From assembly GCA_026645575.1 (NCBI GenBank), contig JAPKMW010000021.1, positions 61,357 through 125,356 of the forward strand: 64,000 nucleotides of DNA, written 5' to 3'. Below, piece after piece: positions 42,810 to 52,700 of the stretch. The first letter of the stretch is position 1, and the number at the start of each line of letters is the position of its first letter. Source of the stretch: Caldilineaceae bacterium. GTDB taxonomy: Bacteria; Chloroflexota; Anaerolineae; Caldilineales; Caldilineaceae. A program made the translations under genes and the position numbers. The notes below the pieces were generated by a model. It was given only the letters and a program-made list of their open reading frames with translations. It was not told the origin of the DNA and made no database searches.

Positions 42810-44621
42810 ATGCCAAAACAGAACGAATTTGTCAGCGATATTTATCTCCGGCTCAACGGCGAAGAACTGTTGCCGCCGGCGCTCAATCAGGTGACGGAAG
42901 TCACGGTCGAGCAAGATACACACTTGCCGGGCATGTTTACCATCCGGCTCTATGATCCTGATCTGAGCTTGCTTGATGAGGGACGCTTTGACCCAGCCAC
43001 GCCGATTGAAATTTTGGGGCGCGCCGCTAACGATCAGCCGGTGTCGCTTATCAAAGGCGAGATCACGGCCATTGCTCCCCAATTTGGCGAAGGCATGATC
43101 GCTGAGTTAGTGGTGCGCGGTTATGACCAGTCGCATCGGCTCTACCGCGAAGTGAAGAGCAAAACCTATCTGAATGTCAAAGATAGTGATCTGGCGTCTC
43201 AATTTGCCCGCCATGCCGGTTTAACAGCCGTGGTCGATTCAACGCCGACAGTCTATGACCATCTCTATCAACACAATCTTTCTGACTTGCAATTCCTGAT
43301 GCAGCGCGCCTGGCGCATCGGTTACGAATGTTATGTTGATAGCGACAAGCTGATCTTTCGCAAGCCGGCCCCGGTTGCCGACGCCGCGTTGACGCTGACT
43401 TGGGGCGAGGATCTGCTCTCTTTTCAGCCCCATCTGACGCTGGCCGAACAGGTGGAGGAGGTGGAGGTCAGGGGGTGGGATGTGCAGAAGAAGGCGCCAA
43501 TCACCGGTAAAGCCAACAAAGGAGCGCTCTATCCTGACATTAAAGAGAAGAAAGGGGACGCCTGGAGCAAAGCCTTACCCGGCGCCGCCAAAATGGTCAT
43601 TGTCGATCAGCCGCCGGTCAGCCAGGCGGAGGCATTGATTTTGGCGCAGGCGCGCTTGAATGAAATCAGCGGCGGCTTTATCGAAGCTGAAGGGGTGGCT
43701 TTTCGCCGCCCGGAGATCAAGGCCGGGCAGCGTATCAAGCTGGCCGGGTTGGGCAAACGCTTTAGCGGCGACTATGTCATCACCAGCGCCACGCATCGCT
43801 ATACACATGCCGGTTTCAAGACCACCTTTTTTGTACGCGGAGCGCGCACCGGTCTGCTGCTTGATCAACTTGCTTCGGCGGACCGACTTTCGCGCTGGCC
43901 CGGCGTGGCCCCTGCCATTGTGACCAACAATGATGACCCCAGTGGTTGGGGGCGGGTAAAGGTCAAATTCCCCTGGATGTCCGATAAAGAAGAAAGCGAC
44001 TGGGCCAGGGTGCTGGGGGTGGGTGCCGGTGGCAAGGCCGGCTTTTGTAGCGTGCCGGCGGTGCAAGATGAGGTGTTGGTCGCCTTTGTGCATGGCGACT
44101 TTGGTTGCCCCGTGGTGCTGGGCGGCCTCTGGAATGGGCAAGATGCCCTGCCGGCGCAAGTGGCCGACACACCCGAAGGCGAAAAGGCGCAGGTGCGTTC
44201 CTGGCATACTCCCAAGGGCCACCGGCTTACCCTCTATGACAACAGTGACAACAAAGTCGAAATGGTGACAGCCGGTGGTCATCAACTGACCCTGGATGAT
44301 GGGGCCAAAAAAGTAAGTGTAGTGACAGGCGGAGGGCATAGGCTGACCTTGGATGATCAAGGGCGCAAAATTGACCTGAACAGCGCCGGTGGGCTGATGG
44401 TGACACTCGACGACAACACGGTTCAGGTCACGATTATGTCACCGACAAATATCACCTTGCAAGCCGGCGCCGCCCTGACCTTACAAGCCGCAACCTTGAC
44501 GTTGGCGGCCACCACCCTGGCGTTGTCGGCCAGCAGCCTGGCGATGAGCGGCACTGGAAAGATTGAGCTGAGTACCACCGGCGAGGTTTCAATCAAAGGT
44601 GCAAAGGTTGCCCTGAATTAA
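42810..44621 (+). CDS. VgrG/gp5-like central spike protein (Pvc8-like)
   Basis: 603 residues from the ATG at 42810; a TTG six bases earlier is possible. The N-terminal half is the gpD/gp27-like hub (LPGMFTIRLYDPDLSLLDEG, YLNVKDSDLASQFARHAGL). Around 370-450 lies a gp5 OB-fold (DDPSGWGRVKVKFPWMSDKE, PAVQDEVLVAFVHGDFGCPV). The last 120 residues are repeated strands (GHQLTLDDGAKKVSVVTGGG, HRLTLDDQGRKIDL, then NITLQAGAALTLQAATLTLA), a trimeric beta-helix spike. No toxin domain is fused at the end. Confidence 0.93.
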   Translation: MPKQNEFVSDIYLRLNGEELLPPALNQVTEVTVEQDTHLPGMFTIRLYDPDLSLLDEGRFDPATPIEILGRAANDQPVSLIKGEITAIAPQFGEGMIAELVVRGYDQSHRLYREVKSKTYLNVKDSDLASQFARHAGLTAVVDSTPTVYDHLYQHNLSDLQFLMQRAWRIGYECYVDSDKLIFRKPAPVADAALTLTWGEDLLSFQPHLTLAEQVEEVEVRGWDVQKKAPITGKANKGALYPDIKEKKGDAWSKALPGAAKMVIVDQPPVSQAEALILAQARLNEISGGFIEAEGVAFRRPEIKAGQRIKLAGLGKRFSGDYVITSATHRYTHAGFKTTFFVRGARTGLLLDQLASADRLSRWPGVAPAIVTNNDDPSGWGRVKVKFPWMSDKEESDWARVLGVGAGGKAGFCSVPAVQDEVLVAFVHGDFGCPVVLGGLWNGQDALPAQVADTPEGEKAQVRSWHTPKGHRLTLYDNSDNKVEMVTAGGHQLTLDDGAKKVSVVTGGGHRLTLDDQGRKIDLNSAGGLMVTLDDNTVQVTIMSPTNITLQAGAALTLQAATLTLAATTLALSASSLAMSGTGKIELSTTGEVSIKGAKVALN

Positions 44622-44641
44622 TGGAAATTATGGGGTTGATT

Positions 44642-44700
44642 AGTTGGTTGGTTTCGCACTCAAAAGGTGCCCGCTCAACCAACCGACTAGCCAACCAACT
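44642..44700. repeat. Inverted repeat before the spike-tip gene
   Basis: agttggttgg (44642-44651) pairs with ccaaccaact (44691-44700), with a further ggttggtt / aaccaacc pairing inside. The tip gene start follows 24 bases later. Confidence 0.5.
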
Positions 44701-44723
44701 CACAACACCAAAGGAGCTTTTTA

Positions 44724-45113
44724 ATGACCGCACAAGTTTGTACAGGCGCTGCCCTGGCCTGCACCTTTGGGCTTGGCCCCAGCACCTTGACAGTGACGCC
44801 GGAAAATCGTCTGACCGCCGACAAGTTACCGGCAGCGACGATCATGGATTTTGCACCCATGAAGAATGTTGCGCCCTTTCCGCTCTGTAGCAGTCCGGCC
44901 AACCCGGCGGTGATTGCGGCGACGGCGGCCAAGTTAGGCGTCTTTACACCGGCGGCTTGCCTGCCCGTCACTACGCAACCGTGGACGCCCGGTTCGCCCA
45001 CGGTGTTGATTGCCGAACAACCAGCGCTCAATGAAAGTTCCACCCTGCTCTGCCAGTGGGGTGGCGTCATCAGTGTCAGCTTCGCCGGACAGACGACGGT
45101 CACGGTGCCATGA
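44724..45113 (+). CDS. DUF4280/PAAR-like spike tip protein (Pvc10-like)
   Basis: 129 residues with the DUF4280 pattern: MTAQVCTGAALACTFGLGPS at the start, then NRLTADKLPAATIMDFAPMK, NVAPFPLCSSPANPAVIAAT and a Cys-containing end. PAAR-fold proteins cap the beta-helix spike with a sharpened cone and a metal ion held by Cys/His. Start has aaaggagc upstream. It overlaps the gp25 gene by four bases. Confidence 0.9.
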   Translation: MTAQVCTGAALACTFGLGPSTLTVTPENRLTADKLPAATIMDFAPMKNVAPFPLCSSPANPAVIAATAAKLGVFTPAACLPVTTQPWTPGSPTVLIAEQPALNESSTLLCQWGGVISVSFAGQTTVTVP

Positions 45114-45523
45114 GCAACGGGCGCTTAACGGCCAATTTGATTATCGGTCGTGGGTGGGCTTTTCCGCCCCGGCTTGGCCCGCAAGGGGAGATTGCGCTCA
45201 CCCATGCCCAGAATGAGATTGAGCAAGCGATCTGGATTATTCTCAGCACGGCGCCGGGGGAGCGGGTGATGCGCCCCCGCTTTGGCAGTCGCTTGCACGA
45301 ATTAGTCTTTGCGCCCAACAATGGCGCAACCGCCGCCATGGCGCGGCGCTATGTCGAAGAGGCGCTGGGCATGTGGGAGCCGCGTATTCAGGTGATGGAT
45401 GTCCTGGTGCGCACCGATCTGGCAGAGCAGAATGCGCTGTTGATCGAGTTGCACTACCTGATCAAAGCCACCCATGACCAACGCAGCCTGGTCTATCCTT
45501 TTTATTTGATTCCAAAGGAATAG
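45110..45523 (+). CDS. gp25-like baseplate wedge protein (GPW family)
   Basis: 137 residues from the ATG at 45110. It has the gp25 signature EIEQAIWIILSTAPGERVMR, PRFGSRLHELVFAPNN and helical ARRYVEEALGMWEPRIQVMD. gp25 nucleates sheath assembly on the baseplate in T4 and contractile systems. It is coupled to the tip gene upstream (ATGA) and is followed by baseplate J after three bases. Confidence 0.93.
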   Translation: MSNGRLTANLIIGRGWAFPPRLGPQGEIALTHAQNEIEQAIWIILSTAPGERVMRPRFGSRLHELVFAPNNGATAAMARRYVEEALGMWEPRIQVMDVLVRTDLAEQNALLIELHYLIKATHDQRSLVYPFYLIPKE

Positions 45524-45526
45524 TTG

Positions 45527-47578
45527 ATGTTGCAGGATATTAAGCTGGATGATCGCACCTTTCAGCAACTGGTTGACGAAATGCGCAAACGCATCCCCTT
45601 CTATTGCCCGGAGTGGACCGACCACAACGTCAGTGATCCGGGCATTACCTTGCTGGAACTCTTCGCCTGGATGGTCGAGATCCTGCTTGTACAACTCAAC
45701 CAAGTACCGGAACTTCACACCATCCGCTTTCTGGAGATGTTGGGGTTACAGTATGAAGGGCCACGCGCCGCCGAGGGCCGCGTTACGTTCTGGTTTTCTG
45801 AACCCCTGCAAGGGGGCGCCCGCACCATTGATGCGGGGACTGCTGTCGCCACCACCCAAACCGAGAGCGAAGCGCCGCAGGTCTTTATCGTCAAAGAGAG
45901 CTTTCCCATTCAGGCGCCTAAGCTGACAACGGTGGTGGTGCAGGAGCGGAGCGGGCGCGTTCATGCCAAATTTGACTTGCAACAAGAGCCGGAACGAGAC
46001 AAATTGAGCGAACAGGGGGTGAGTGTCTTTTGCGCCCTGCAACAAGATGACGCCCTCTATCTCGGCTTTGAGAACAACCTAAGCCACCATGTGCTGCGCT
46101 TGACGCTGGAGTTAGCCCCCTTAGCGGCGGCCGGCGGCGGCCGTGGTACGCCGCCCTACCAGTGGGAGGCGTTTACGGGGAAAGAAAAAGAGTGGGAAGA
46201 GTGTGTGGTCAAAGAGGGTGACGATCGCACTGAAAATATGAATCACACCAATTACACCCAGTTTCCACTGCCGGCCTTGCAAGAAACAACCATTGCGGGG
46301 ATCAGACGCTATTGGTTGCGAGTGCGCTTGCAAAAACCGATCTATGAAACGTCGCCGCGCCTCTTTCGGGTGCTGACGGCGGTGGTTGGTTGCTCTGTGT
46401 CGGTCCGCCATGAGCAGCAGGTGAGCAAGGAACAACTGGGGATCTATAAGGGGGAGCCTGATCAGCGCTTCCATTTACAACAGACGCCGGTTTTAGCCCG
46501 TGTGAAAGGTGAACACCTCCTGGTCGATGACTTGGCATGGACAGAAGTGACTGATTTTGCCGATTCCGCACCCATCTTGCCGGGCGAGTTGCCAAAAAAG
46601 CATTACATGCTCGACAGCAAAACAGGGGAGTTGCGCTTTGGGCCGGCCATCCGCCAGCGTGATGGTTCCATAAAACAGTACGGCCAGCTTCCGCGCTATG
46701 GCGCCAAGCTCGAATTTAGTCGCTATCGCTATGGCGGTGGCTGGGCGGGCAATCTGGCGCCGGGCAAGGTCAATACGCTGAAGAGTTCTTTGAACTTTGT
46801 CAAACGGGTAGAGAATCTGGCGGCGATCAACGGCGGGCGCGATGCGGAGACGCTGGACGCATTGAAGATGCGCGCCACCCGTTTGTTGCGCGGTTCGCAG
46901 CGGGCCGTAACAGCAAAGGATTTTGCTTATCTGGCGCGTGATGAATTTAACCGCCAGCGTGACCAACCGCTGGTTGCTAGAGCGCACTGTGTCGCAGCCG
47001 ATGACGCGAATCCGCCACAACCCGGTCAGGTTGATCTGTTCATTGTGCCTTATGTCGCGGCTGATCCCATGTTGTTGGGGCGCTTGCCACATGAAACGTT
47101 GACGCGCGCCTTCGATGATCTGCTCAAGGCGCCGCCGCGCAACGAGCCGCAGCCCCAGGTCGAAGGCGCACAATCGCTACCAGATTTTATCAGAGAGCGC
47201 TGTCTGCTCACAACCAAAGTGCGCGTGCTGCCCGTTGACTATCAATGGGTGGCGGTCCATGTCACGCTCCAAGCGCCGCCAGAACTGGAACGCCTGCGAT
47301 GGGAAGAGCAGTTGTTGACCAGGCTCTATCGTTTTCTCAACCCCATCACCGGCGGCTTTACCGATGAGGGGTGGCCCTTTGGTAGTGGACTGCGATTGCC
47401 GATGCTCTACCAATGCTTGCAAAGCGGCGCTACCTTGGCGATGGCCCGCCATATTCAAGAGATTACCATTTTTCGGGCAACGGAGCATGGCGCTTCTGAT
47501 GGCTCAGCCGTTGAAGAAATTCCAGTAAACTCGCGCCAGCTCATTGCTTCCGGCCAACATGTGATTCGTTTCGCTTAA
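45527..47578 (+). CDS. Baseplate J-like protein (Pvc11/12-like)
   Basis: 683 residues from the ATG at 45527. It opens DDRTFQQLVDEMRKRIPFYC and HNVSDPGITLLELFAWMVEI, the standard opening of putative baseplate assembly proteins in eCIS, and has the J-core RGSQRAVTAKDFAYLARDEF, then QVDLFIVPYVAADPMLLGRL. It forms the baseplate wedge with gp25. A second J-like gene is common in PVC loci; only this one is seen here. Followed by the tail protein I gene after two bases. Confidence 0.9.
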   Translation: MLQDIKLDDRTFQQLVDEMRKRIPFYCPEWTDHNVSDPGITLLELFAWMVEILLVQLNQVPELHTIRFLEMLGLQYEGPRAAEGRVTFWFSEPLQGGARTIDAGTAVATTQTESEAPQVFIVKESFPIQAPKLTTVVVQERSGRVHAKFDLQQEPERDKLSEQGVSVFCALQQDDALYLGFENNLSHHVLRLTLELAPLAAAGGGRGTPPYQWEAFTGKEKEWEECVVKEGDDRTENMNHTNYTQFPLPALQETTIAGIRRYWLRVRLQKPIYETSPRLFRVLTAVVGCSVSVRHEQQVSKEQLGIYKGEPDQRFHLQQTPVLARVKGEHLLVDDLAWTEVTDFADSAPILPGELPKKHYMLDSKTGELRFGPAIRQRDGSIKQYGQLPRYGAKLEFSRYRYGGGWAGNLAPGKVNTLKSSLNFVKRVENLAAINGGRDAETLDALKMRATRLLRGSQRAVTAKDFAYLARDEFNRQRDQPLVARAHCVAADDANPPQPGQVDLFIVPYVAADPMLLGRLPHETLTRAFDDLLKAPPRNEPQPQVEGAQSLPDFIRERCLLTTKVRVLPVDYQWVAVHVTLQAPPELERLRWEEQLLTRLYRFLNPITGGFTDEGWPFGSGLRLPMLYQCLQSGATLAMARHIQEITIFRATEHGASDGSAVEEIPVNSRQLIASGQHVIRFA

Positions 47579-47580
47579 TT

Positions 47581-48615
47581 ATGCAATACCGATTACGCGT
47601 TTATAGCCCTGGTTATCAGGGTAAACAAGATTTTGTGCTACCCGTTGGTGAATTGGTCGTTGGCCGCAACCCGGCGCGGACGCCTAATTTGCAGATGACA
47701 CACGCCTATCTGCTGGACACCCATCTGGCCTTTCACACCGATGCTGACCAGGCGACTGTGACCTTAGGGGCTGCCGCCACACCGGTGCATGAGACGCTGC
47801 TCAACGGCAAGCCCTTGCGCCCGAACCGCCCGGCAGCCCTGAAAGATGGCGATCAACTGCTCATTCGCAACCTGGACGCAACCGATCAGATTATTACCTT
47901 CTTTGTCGAGTGTTTCGGTCAGACGCCTGTCGGGTCAGCCCTCGCGCCAACGCCAAACGGCGAGCTATGCCCTGTTCCTATTGGCCTCCGTTGCCAGAGT
48001 GTGCGCCTGCTACCGTTACTGCCGGCGATCTATCAACCGGACCGACCGCTGTTGTGTTGTGATGGGCAATCAACGGGCGCGGCGGTGGGGGCTATGCCCG
48101 CCGACGCCGATGGTACGCCAAGCCTTTGCCGCACCTGTGGTCGGGCTAAACCAGCAGATCTGACGCTAGATAGCTTTTTGTCACGCTATCTGGCGCTGGT
48201 TGAATCGATGCTGCTGCCGGTGAGCGCCACGGTGGCTAACTTTGATCTCTTTCTCAATCCGCTGACGGCGCCTGAAACGTTTTTGCCCTGGCTGGCCGGC
48301 TGGATCGAGTTGGAAGCGGGGTGGAGCGTGGCCCAACAGCGCGCCCTTCTGGCAACCTTTGCTTGGCGCGGCACAAAGTTGGGGTTGACGCGTCTGTTGG
48401 AATGTTACACTGGTCATCGACCAACAATTATTGACGAGGAGGCCACCCTACCGCCCCATACCTTTCGTGTTGTCTTGCCGGTTGCGCTGGCTGAATTAGC
48501 AACCAAAACAATTTCTGAAGCGTCGCTGCGTCGGTTGATCGATCTCTATAAACCGGCGCATACGACCTACCTGTTGGAATTTGACTCTACCCTGTGTGGC
48601 GCACCCGGCAATTGA
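47581..48615 (+). CDS. FHA domain fused to baseplate tail protein I
   Basis: 344 residues. Residues 1-110 form an FHA domain (DFVLPVGELVVGRNPARTPN, LLDTHLAFHTDADQATVTLG, ETLLNGKPLRPNRPAALKDG), with GRN and NG kept. A Cys-rich stretch follows (LLCCDGQSTGAAVG, LCRTCGRAKP), and 195-344 match tail protein I (LALVESMLLPVSATVANFDL, TFLPWLAGWIELEAGWSVAQ, FAWRGTKLGLTRLLECYTG). Family knowledge: FHA domains bind phosphothreonine peptides. Fusion of such a module to a baseplate subunit is unusual and points to docking of the baseplate on a phosphorylated or FHA-partner protein, perhaps a membrane protein downstream. No separate tail-fibre gene follows. Confidence 0.8.
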   Translation: MQYRLRVYSPGYQGKQDFVLPVGELVVGRNPARTPNLQMTHAYLLDTHLAFHTDADQATVTLGAAATPVHETLLNGKPLRPNRPAALKDGDQLLIRNLDATDQIITFFVECFGQTPVGSALAPTPNGELCPVPIGLRCQSVRLLPLLPAIYQPDRPLLCCDGQSTGAAVGAMPADADGTPSLCRTCGRAKPADLTLDSFLSRYLALVESMLLPVSATVANFDLFLNPLTAPETFLPWLAGWIELEAGWSVAQQRALLATFAWRGTKLGLTRLLECYTGHRPTIIDEEATLPPHTFRVVLPVALAELATKTISEASLRRLIDLYKPAHTTYLLEFDSTLCGAPGN

Positions 48616-48617
48616 TT

Positions 48618-49703
48618 ATGTCTGACCCAAGAGCCTGTTTCATTCAGATCGAAGCGCCGTCGGGGGAATGTGCGGTGGTGAAATGCACGGCGAGCGCATT
48701 TACGATTGGCAGCGCGCCGCAGAACGATCTGGTTCTGCAAGGTGCTGACATTCTTCCGTTGCATCTACAGGTTCGTTTCAACCGCAGCCGGGTGACGGTA
48801 CGCGATCTATCACAGGTGGGCGATGAGGAGTTCTACCCGTGGCAGCCGCGTGAACCCCGACCAGTGGGCGGCTACTGCCTGCGGCTGGTGTTGAATGAAG
48901 CAACGCTGCTCACGCCGCCGCTTGCGGGCAAACGCCGCCGCAACGGCTTTGGGTATCAGACAAAGTTGACCTGGCAGCATGTCGTTGAACTCTATCAAAA
49001 CCCATGGGCCCGGCGCAGCTTATTTGGGGTCGCATTAGCGTTGTTGGTAGGCGCCTTCTGGCGGGTTTATGACGATGACCGGGCCACCGTTTACCAGGCG
49101 GTCGCCCAACTCCCGTTGGTAACAATGACGGCCACCCCCACCCCGACCAACACGGCGACCGTGACACCGACCCCAACGAGCACGGCGACGCCGACAGCCG
49201 TGCCAACGCCGACGGCCACCTTTACCCCCACCCCGCTGCCGACGCCGATCATCTGGCCGGACACCCGTACCACGCTCTGGCCGGTGCCGACTGACCAAGC
49301 GGCTTTTGGGGTGAAGATCGAGGCGGCAAAAGTAGCGGTGGGGGAACCATACTGGAAGGTGGTCGCCATTGAGTGGTTGCGGGGTGACGCTGCCAATGGT
49401 CAGCGCACCATCTATGTTGAGGTCTTGCAGAATGGTCGCCGTGATGCCCAGCAGCGCGTTTTGCTCACCGATATTTATGCTGTGCCGCAAATCGTCAAAC
49501 AGAGTGATGAGAAACCGGCTGATGAGTACCATGCCTATGCCTGTGATTTTCCCATCTTTAATGCCGGCCCTAGTTATCGCGTGCTGATCGACGGCGTACC
49601 GGCCAGTGAAGTTGTTTACGGGTTAGGCGGTGGGCTGAAAGATGATCCACGCGCCCTAACCAGTTTTCGCGTTGTTTTTCAATTGACCACACGCAACGAG
49701 TAA
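48618..49703 (+). CDS. FHA-transmembrane-extracytoplasmic protein
   Basis: 361 residues from the ATG at 48618, two bases after the baseplate gene. Residues 1-95 look like a divergent FHA domain (FTIGSAPQNDLVLQGADILP, LHLQVRFNRSRVTVRDL). One membrane helix at 131-151 (SLFGVALALLVGAFWRVY), then a Pro/Thr-rich linker (TPTPTNTATVTPTPTS...) and a globular C-terminal domain of about 150 residues (AFGVKIEAAKVAVGEPYWKV, RTIYVEVLQNGRR). Topology: FHA inside, sensor outside. It could anchor the baseplate FHA partner to the membrane. Confidence 0.75.
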   Translation: MSDPRACFIQIEAPSGECAVVKCTASAFTIGSAPQNDLVLQGADILPLHLQVRFNRSRVTVRDLSQVGDEEFYPWQPREPRPVGGYCLRLVLNEATLLTPPLAGKRRRNGFGYQTKLTWQHVVELYQNPWARRSLFGVALALLVGAFWRVYDDDRATVYQAVAQLPLVTMTATPTPTNTATVTPTPTSTATPTAVPTPTATFTPTPLPTPIIWPDTRTTLWPVPTDQAAFGVKIEAAKVAVGEPYWKVVAIEWLRGDAANGQRTIYVEVLQNGRRDAQQRVLLTDIYAVPQIVKQSDEKPADEYHAYACDFPIFNAGPSYRVLIDGVPASEVVYGLGGGLKDDPRALTSFRVVFQLTTRNE

Positions 49704-49739
49704 AGGTCAATATAAAGAACGGCTATGTAAAGATCGACT

Positions 49740-52700
49740 ATGACGGATCGCATTGCAACGACCATTGGACGTCGTCAAGAATACCAGATTATCGAAGCGC
49801 AAAATGCGTTTAGCGTTAGTGGCAGCGAATTTTTTAAGGGCTACCACTTAGAAGAACAGCGCACGGTAGGGGTGCATTTTATCCAATCACCGTTGCCTGC
49901 TGATCTGCACTTCCGCGAACACTTCGTCCCAAAGATGAATGTCGCGCGCCGGCTGCAAGATCCTAATCTGATCCGCGTGCGCGACTTTGCGTTAGAGGAA
50001 CAAGATGGCTATGTTGTCACCGAATGGTTGGAAGGCAAACCATTAGTGCAATTGCAGGAGGAGTTGCGCACCAAAAATCAAGCCTTCGGGTTGGTCGAGG
50101 CGATTGAACTTGTCCAGCAGATTGGCTGCGCCATCGAGACATTGGATCTGAATGACAGCCACTTGCGTGAGATCAACCCGCGTACCATTACCTTGTTACA
50201 GAGTGATCAGGGGAAAACGGCGCCCTTTGAAGCTGTCTTGACTGATCTGGGGCTGATAACGTTGGCAAATGGCGTCGGCGTTGCGTTACAAGGGCGCTCG
50301 AATGTAGAACTGCGCTATATGGCGCCGGAATTGTTGGAGGGCAAAGCGCCGAGCCTGACTAGCGCTGTCTATGCGTTAGGCGTTTTGCTTTATGAGCTTT
50401 TGCTCGATGCGCCGCCCTTTGCCATTGAAACGATAAAAGATGCGCAGGATGAATATAAAAATAAGAAGGTATTATCGCTGCGCGCCAAAGATCCGGATTT
50501 TCCCGCACCCCTGGAAGCTGTCTTATTGACGGCGTTGGAGAAAGATGATAAAAAACGCTATGAACGGCCCAGAACCCTGATTGGCGCATTGGCGCGCGTC
50601 CTGGCGACCTTTGGTGTTCTCACCTGGCAACTGGAGCATCGACAGGTGGTCAAGATCGGGCCGCTGCTGCCGTCGCGCAAAGCGCAGCGACAGGCGCGCC
50701 CCGCCGAGGCGTATCGATCACACAGCATTCAGGTGGAAAAGCGCCGCCTCAAAGCCGTTGTCACCGGCGAAAACACAACGATTACTGTCTTCAACCGCAC
50801 CAACCAGGTTGATCATCTGACCATAGACCTGTTGCCGGGCGCGTTGCCCGCCGAGTGGTTTACCGTTGTGCCGCTGGCCGAAGGGCGCGCCGAGATTGGG
50901 CAATCCACCAAATTTACTTTGTTTGTGCGCCCCACGCCGATCCCTTTCGTGCCGGCCAATGATTATCCAATTACCGTGCGCGCAACCAGCCGCATCCGCC
51001 CCTGGAGCGAACAGGAAACCGTCACCATTGCGGTGGAGCGGATCAACCAATCTTTTGTTGACAACATCTGGCCGCAGATCATTCCTCCCCGCCAAGCGGC
51101 AACCATTGCCGTCAAGAATCTGGGGAATGCGCGCGAAACGTTTCAGCTTGTTTGGCGCAGCAAAAATGGCGCCATTGCCTTTGCCCCTGCTGACGCTTAT
51201 GCTGTGGTCGATGCACAACAGGCGACGGAAATGCGCTTTTACCCGTCGCCGCGTTCCTATCCCTGGTTTGGTCGTGAAAAAAGCCACCCGATCTCAGCCC
51301 AGGTTATTGCCCAAAGCAGCGGCAAGGTGGAGATTCGCGAAGCGCAAGTGGTTGTGCGCAGTGTGCTGCCGCCCCTGGTGCTGCTGCTCTCCGCTTTGCT
51401 GCTGCTGGCGGCGCTATTGTGGGTTGTGTACGAGCGGCGGCCTGTGTTGACCAATGCCAATGCTGGATGGTGTTTGGATCTTCCCCGCCCTTCGGAACAG
51501 CCTAGCGTTGTCACCTGTTGGCGAAAGGAGACCCAACACGTCAAGTCGGTTGCGTTACGCTTGAGCGCCAACGAGAAAGAAATGCCGATCATCCAGGTGA
51601 GAGGGGTCATCTCCGCAACGCCAACCGTCACGCCGACCGGCACGCCCCCAGCCACAGTAGTTGCTACTGTGGCCACAGTAGCAACTACTGTGGCTGGGGG
51701 TACGCTCACTTATACAGCCGATCTGACGGCAGCGACCCACCTTTTGTATCTCTACGAAGCGCCTGATCTTGCCGGTCGCCTGGATCGTCCGCAGTTGGTG
51801 GTGCGCAATCAACTGGGCGAGCAAAGCTGGCTCGGTCCCCTTCGTTGGTTAGGGACAAGCGTTTACGATATTCCCTACACCTACTTCTCGCCTGGGGCCA
51901 CACCAACACCAGTAGTTGGACAGTTGCGCAGTTTTTGTGTTACTACTGATACTTTGCAAGCGACCCCGGTCTGTAGTGATGAGACCACCACCAATCCTAC
52001 ATTGGCGCTGGTGGCGGGACAGGCAACGCAACTGACCTTTGCTTGGGAAACAGAGAATCTAGCGTCAAGTCAACCGGTCTTGATCCCGGCCCCGCAACAG
52101 ATTGATGGGTCCGCCCGTCGCGCGTCCGCCCCTGCCCCGACGCTGGCAGGAACTTATCCCTATACCCTGACCATGCTCGATGCAAGTGGCAATATTCTTG
52201 CTGAACGGGGGGTACTCGTCAAGATCGAAGAAGTGGGTTGCATGGTCGATGCCCAGCGAATGGACACCCAGATAGGACATGCCATGTACAAATCGCCAGG
52301 GGAAATTTATGAACGCCTTGGCGTCTTACCACCAAACACAGCCGTCATTGTTAAGAGCGCCCCGGCGGAATATACCCAGAATTTGGATTGCCGCCAGTGG
52401 GTGCGGGTAGTAGTGAAAAATACGTTGGAAGAAGGCTGGGTGGACTTTGATGGCTTAAGTTGCTCGACAAGCGAGATTACTGCCCGCTTCCTCACAGAAC
52501 ACAAAGACCAGTGCGTGGGGGTGGCGGCCACGCGTGTCGCCGAAATGCTGACCCCAGCGGCAGAAGGAGCGTCCGGACAAACCGACGATCAACCCGCCGC
52601 CAATGCCGTTGCACCCTTACCGGTGGAGAAACCCGAATTTGGCCCAACCGCTACGCCTGTGTTGACGCCAACGCTCCCGCCGCCGACGCCGGCGCCGACG

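Noticed and set aside
42810..48615. Type VI secretion system
   Set aside because: VgrG-like spike, FHA and kinase-like parts suggest it, but TssJLM membrane complex, TssB/C pair and ClpV are missing, while DUF4157, DUF4255 and the CDC48-like ATPase mark an eCIS.
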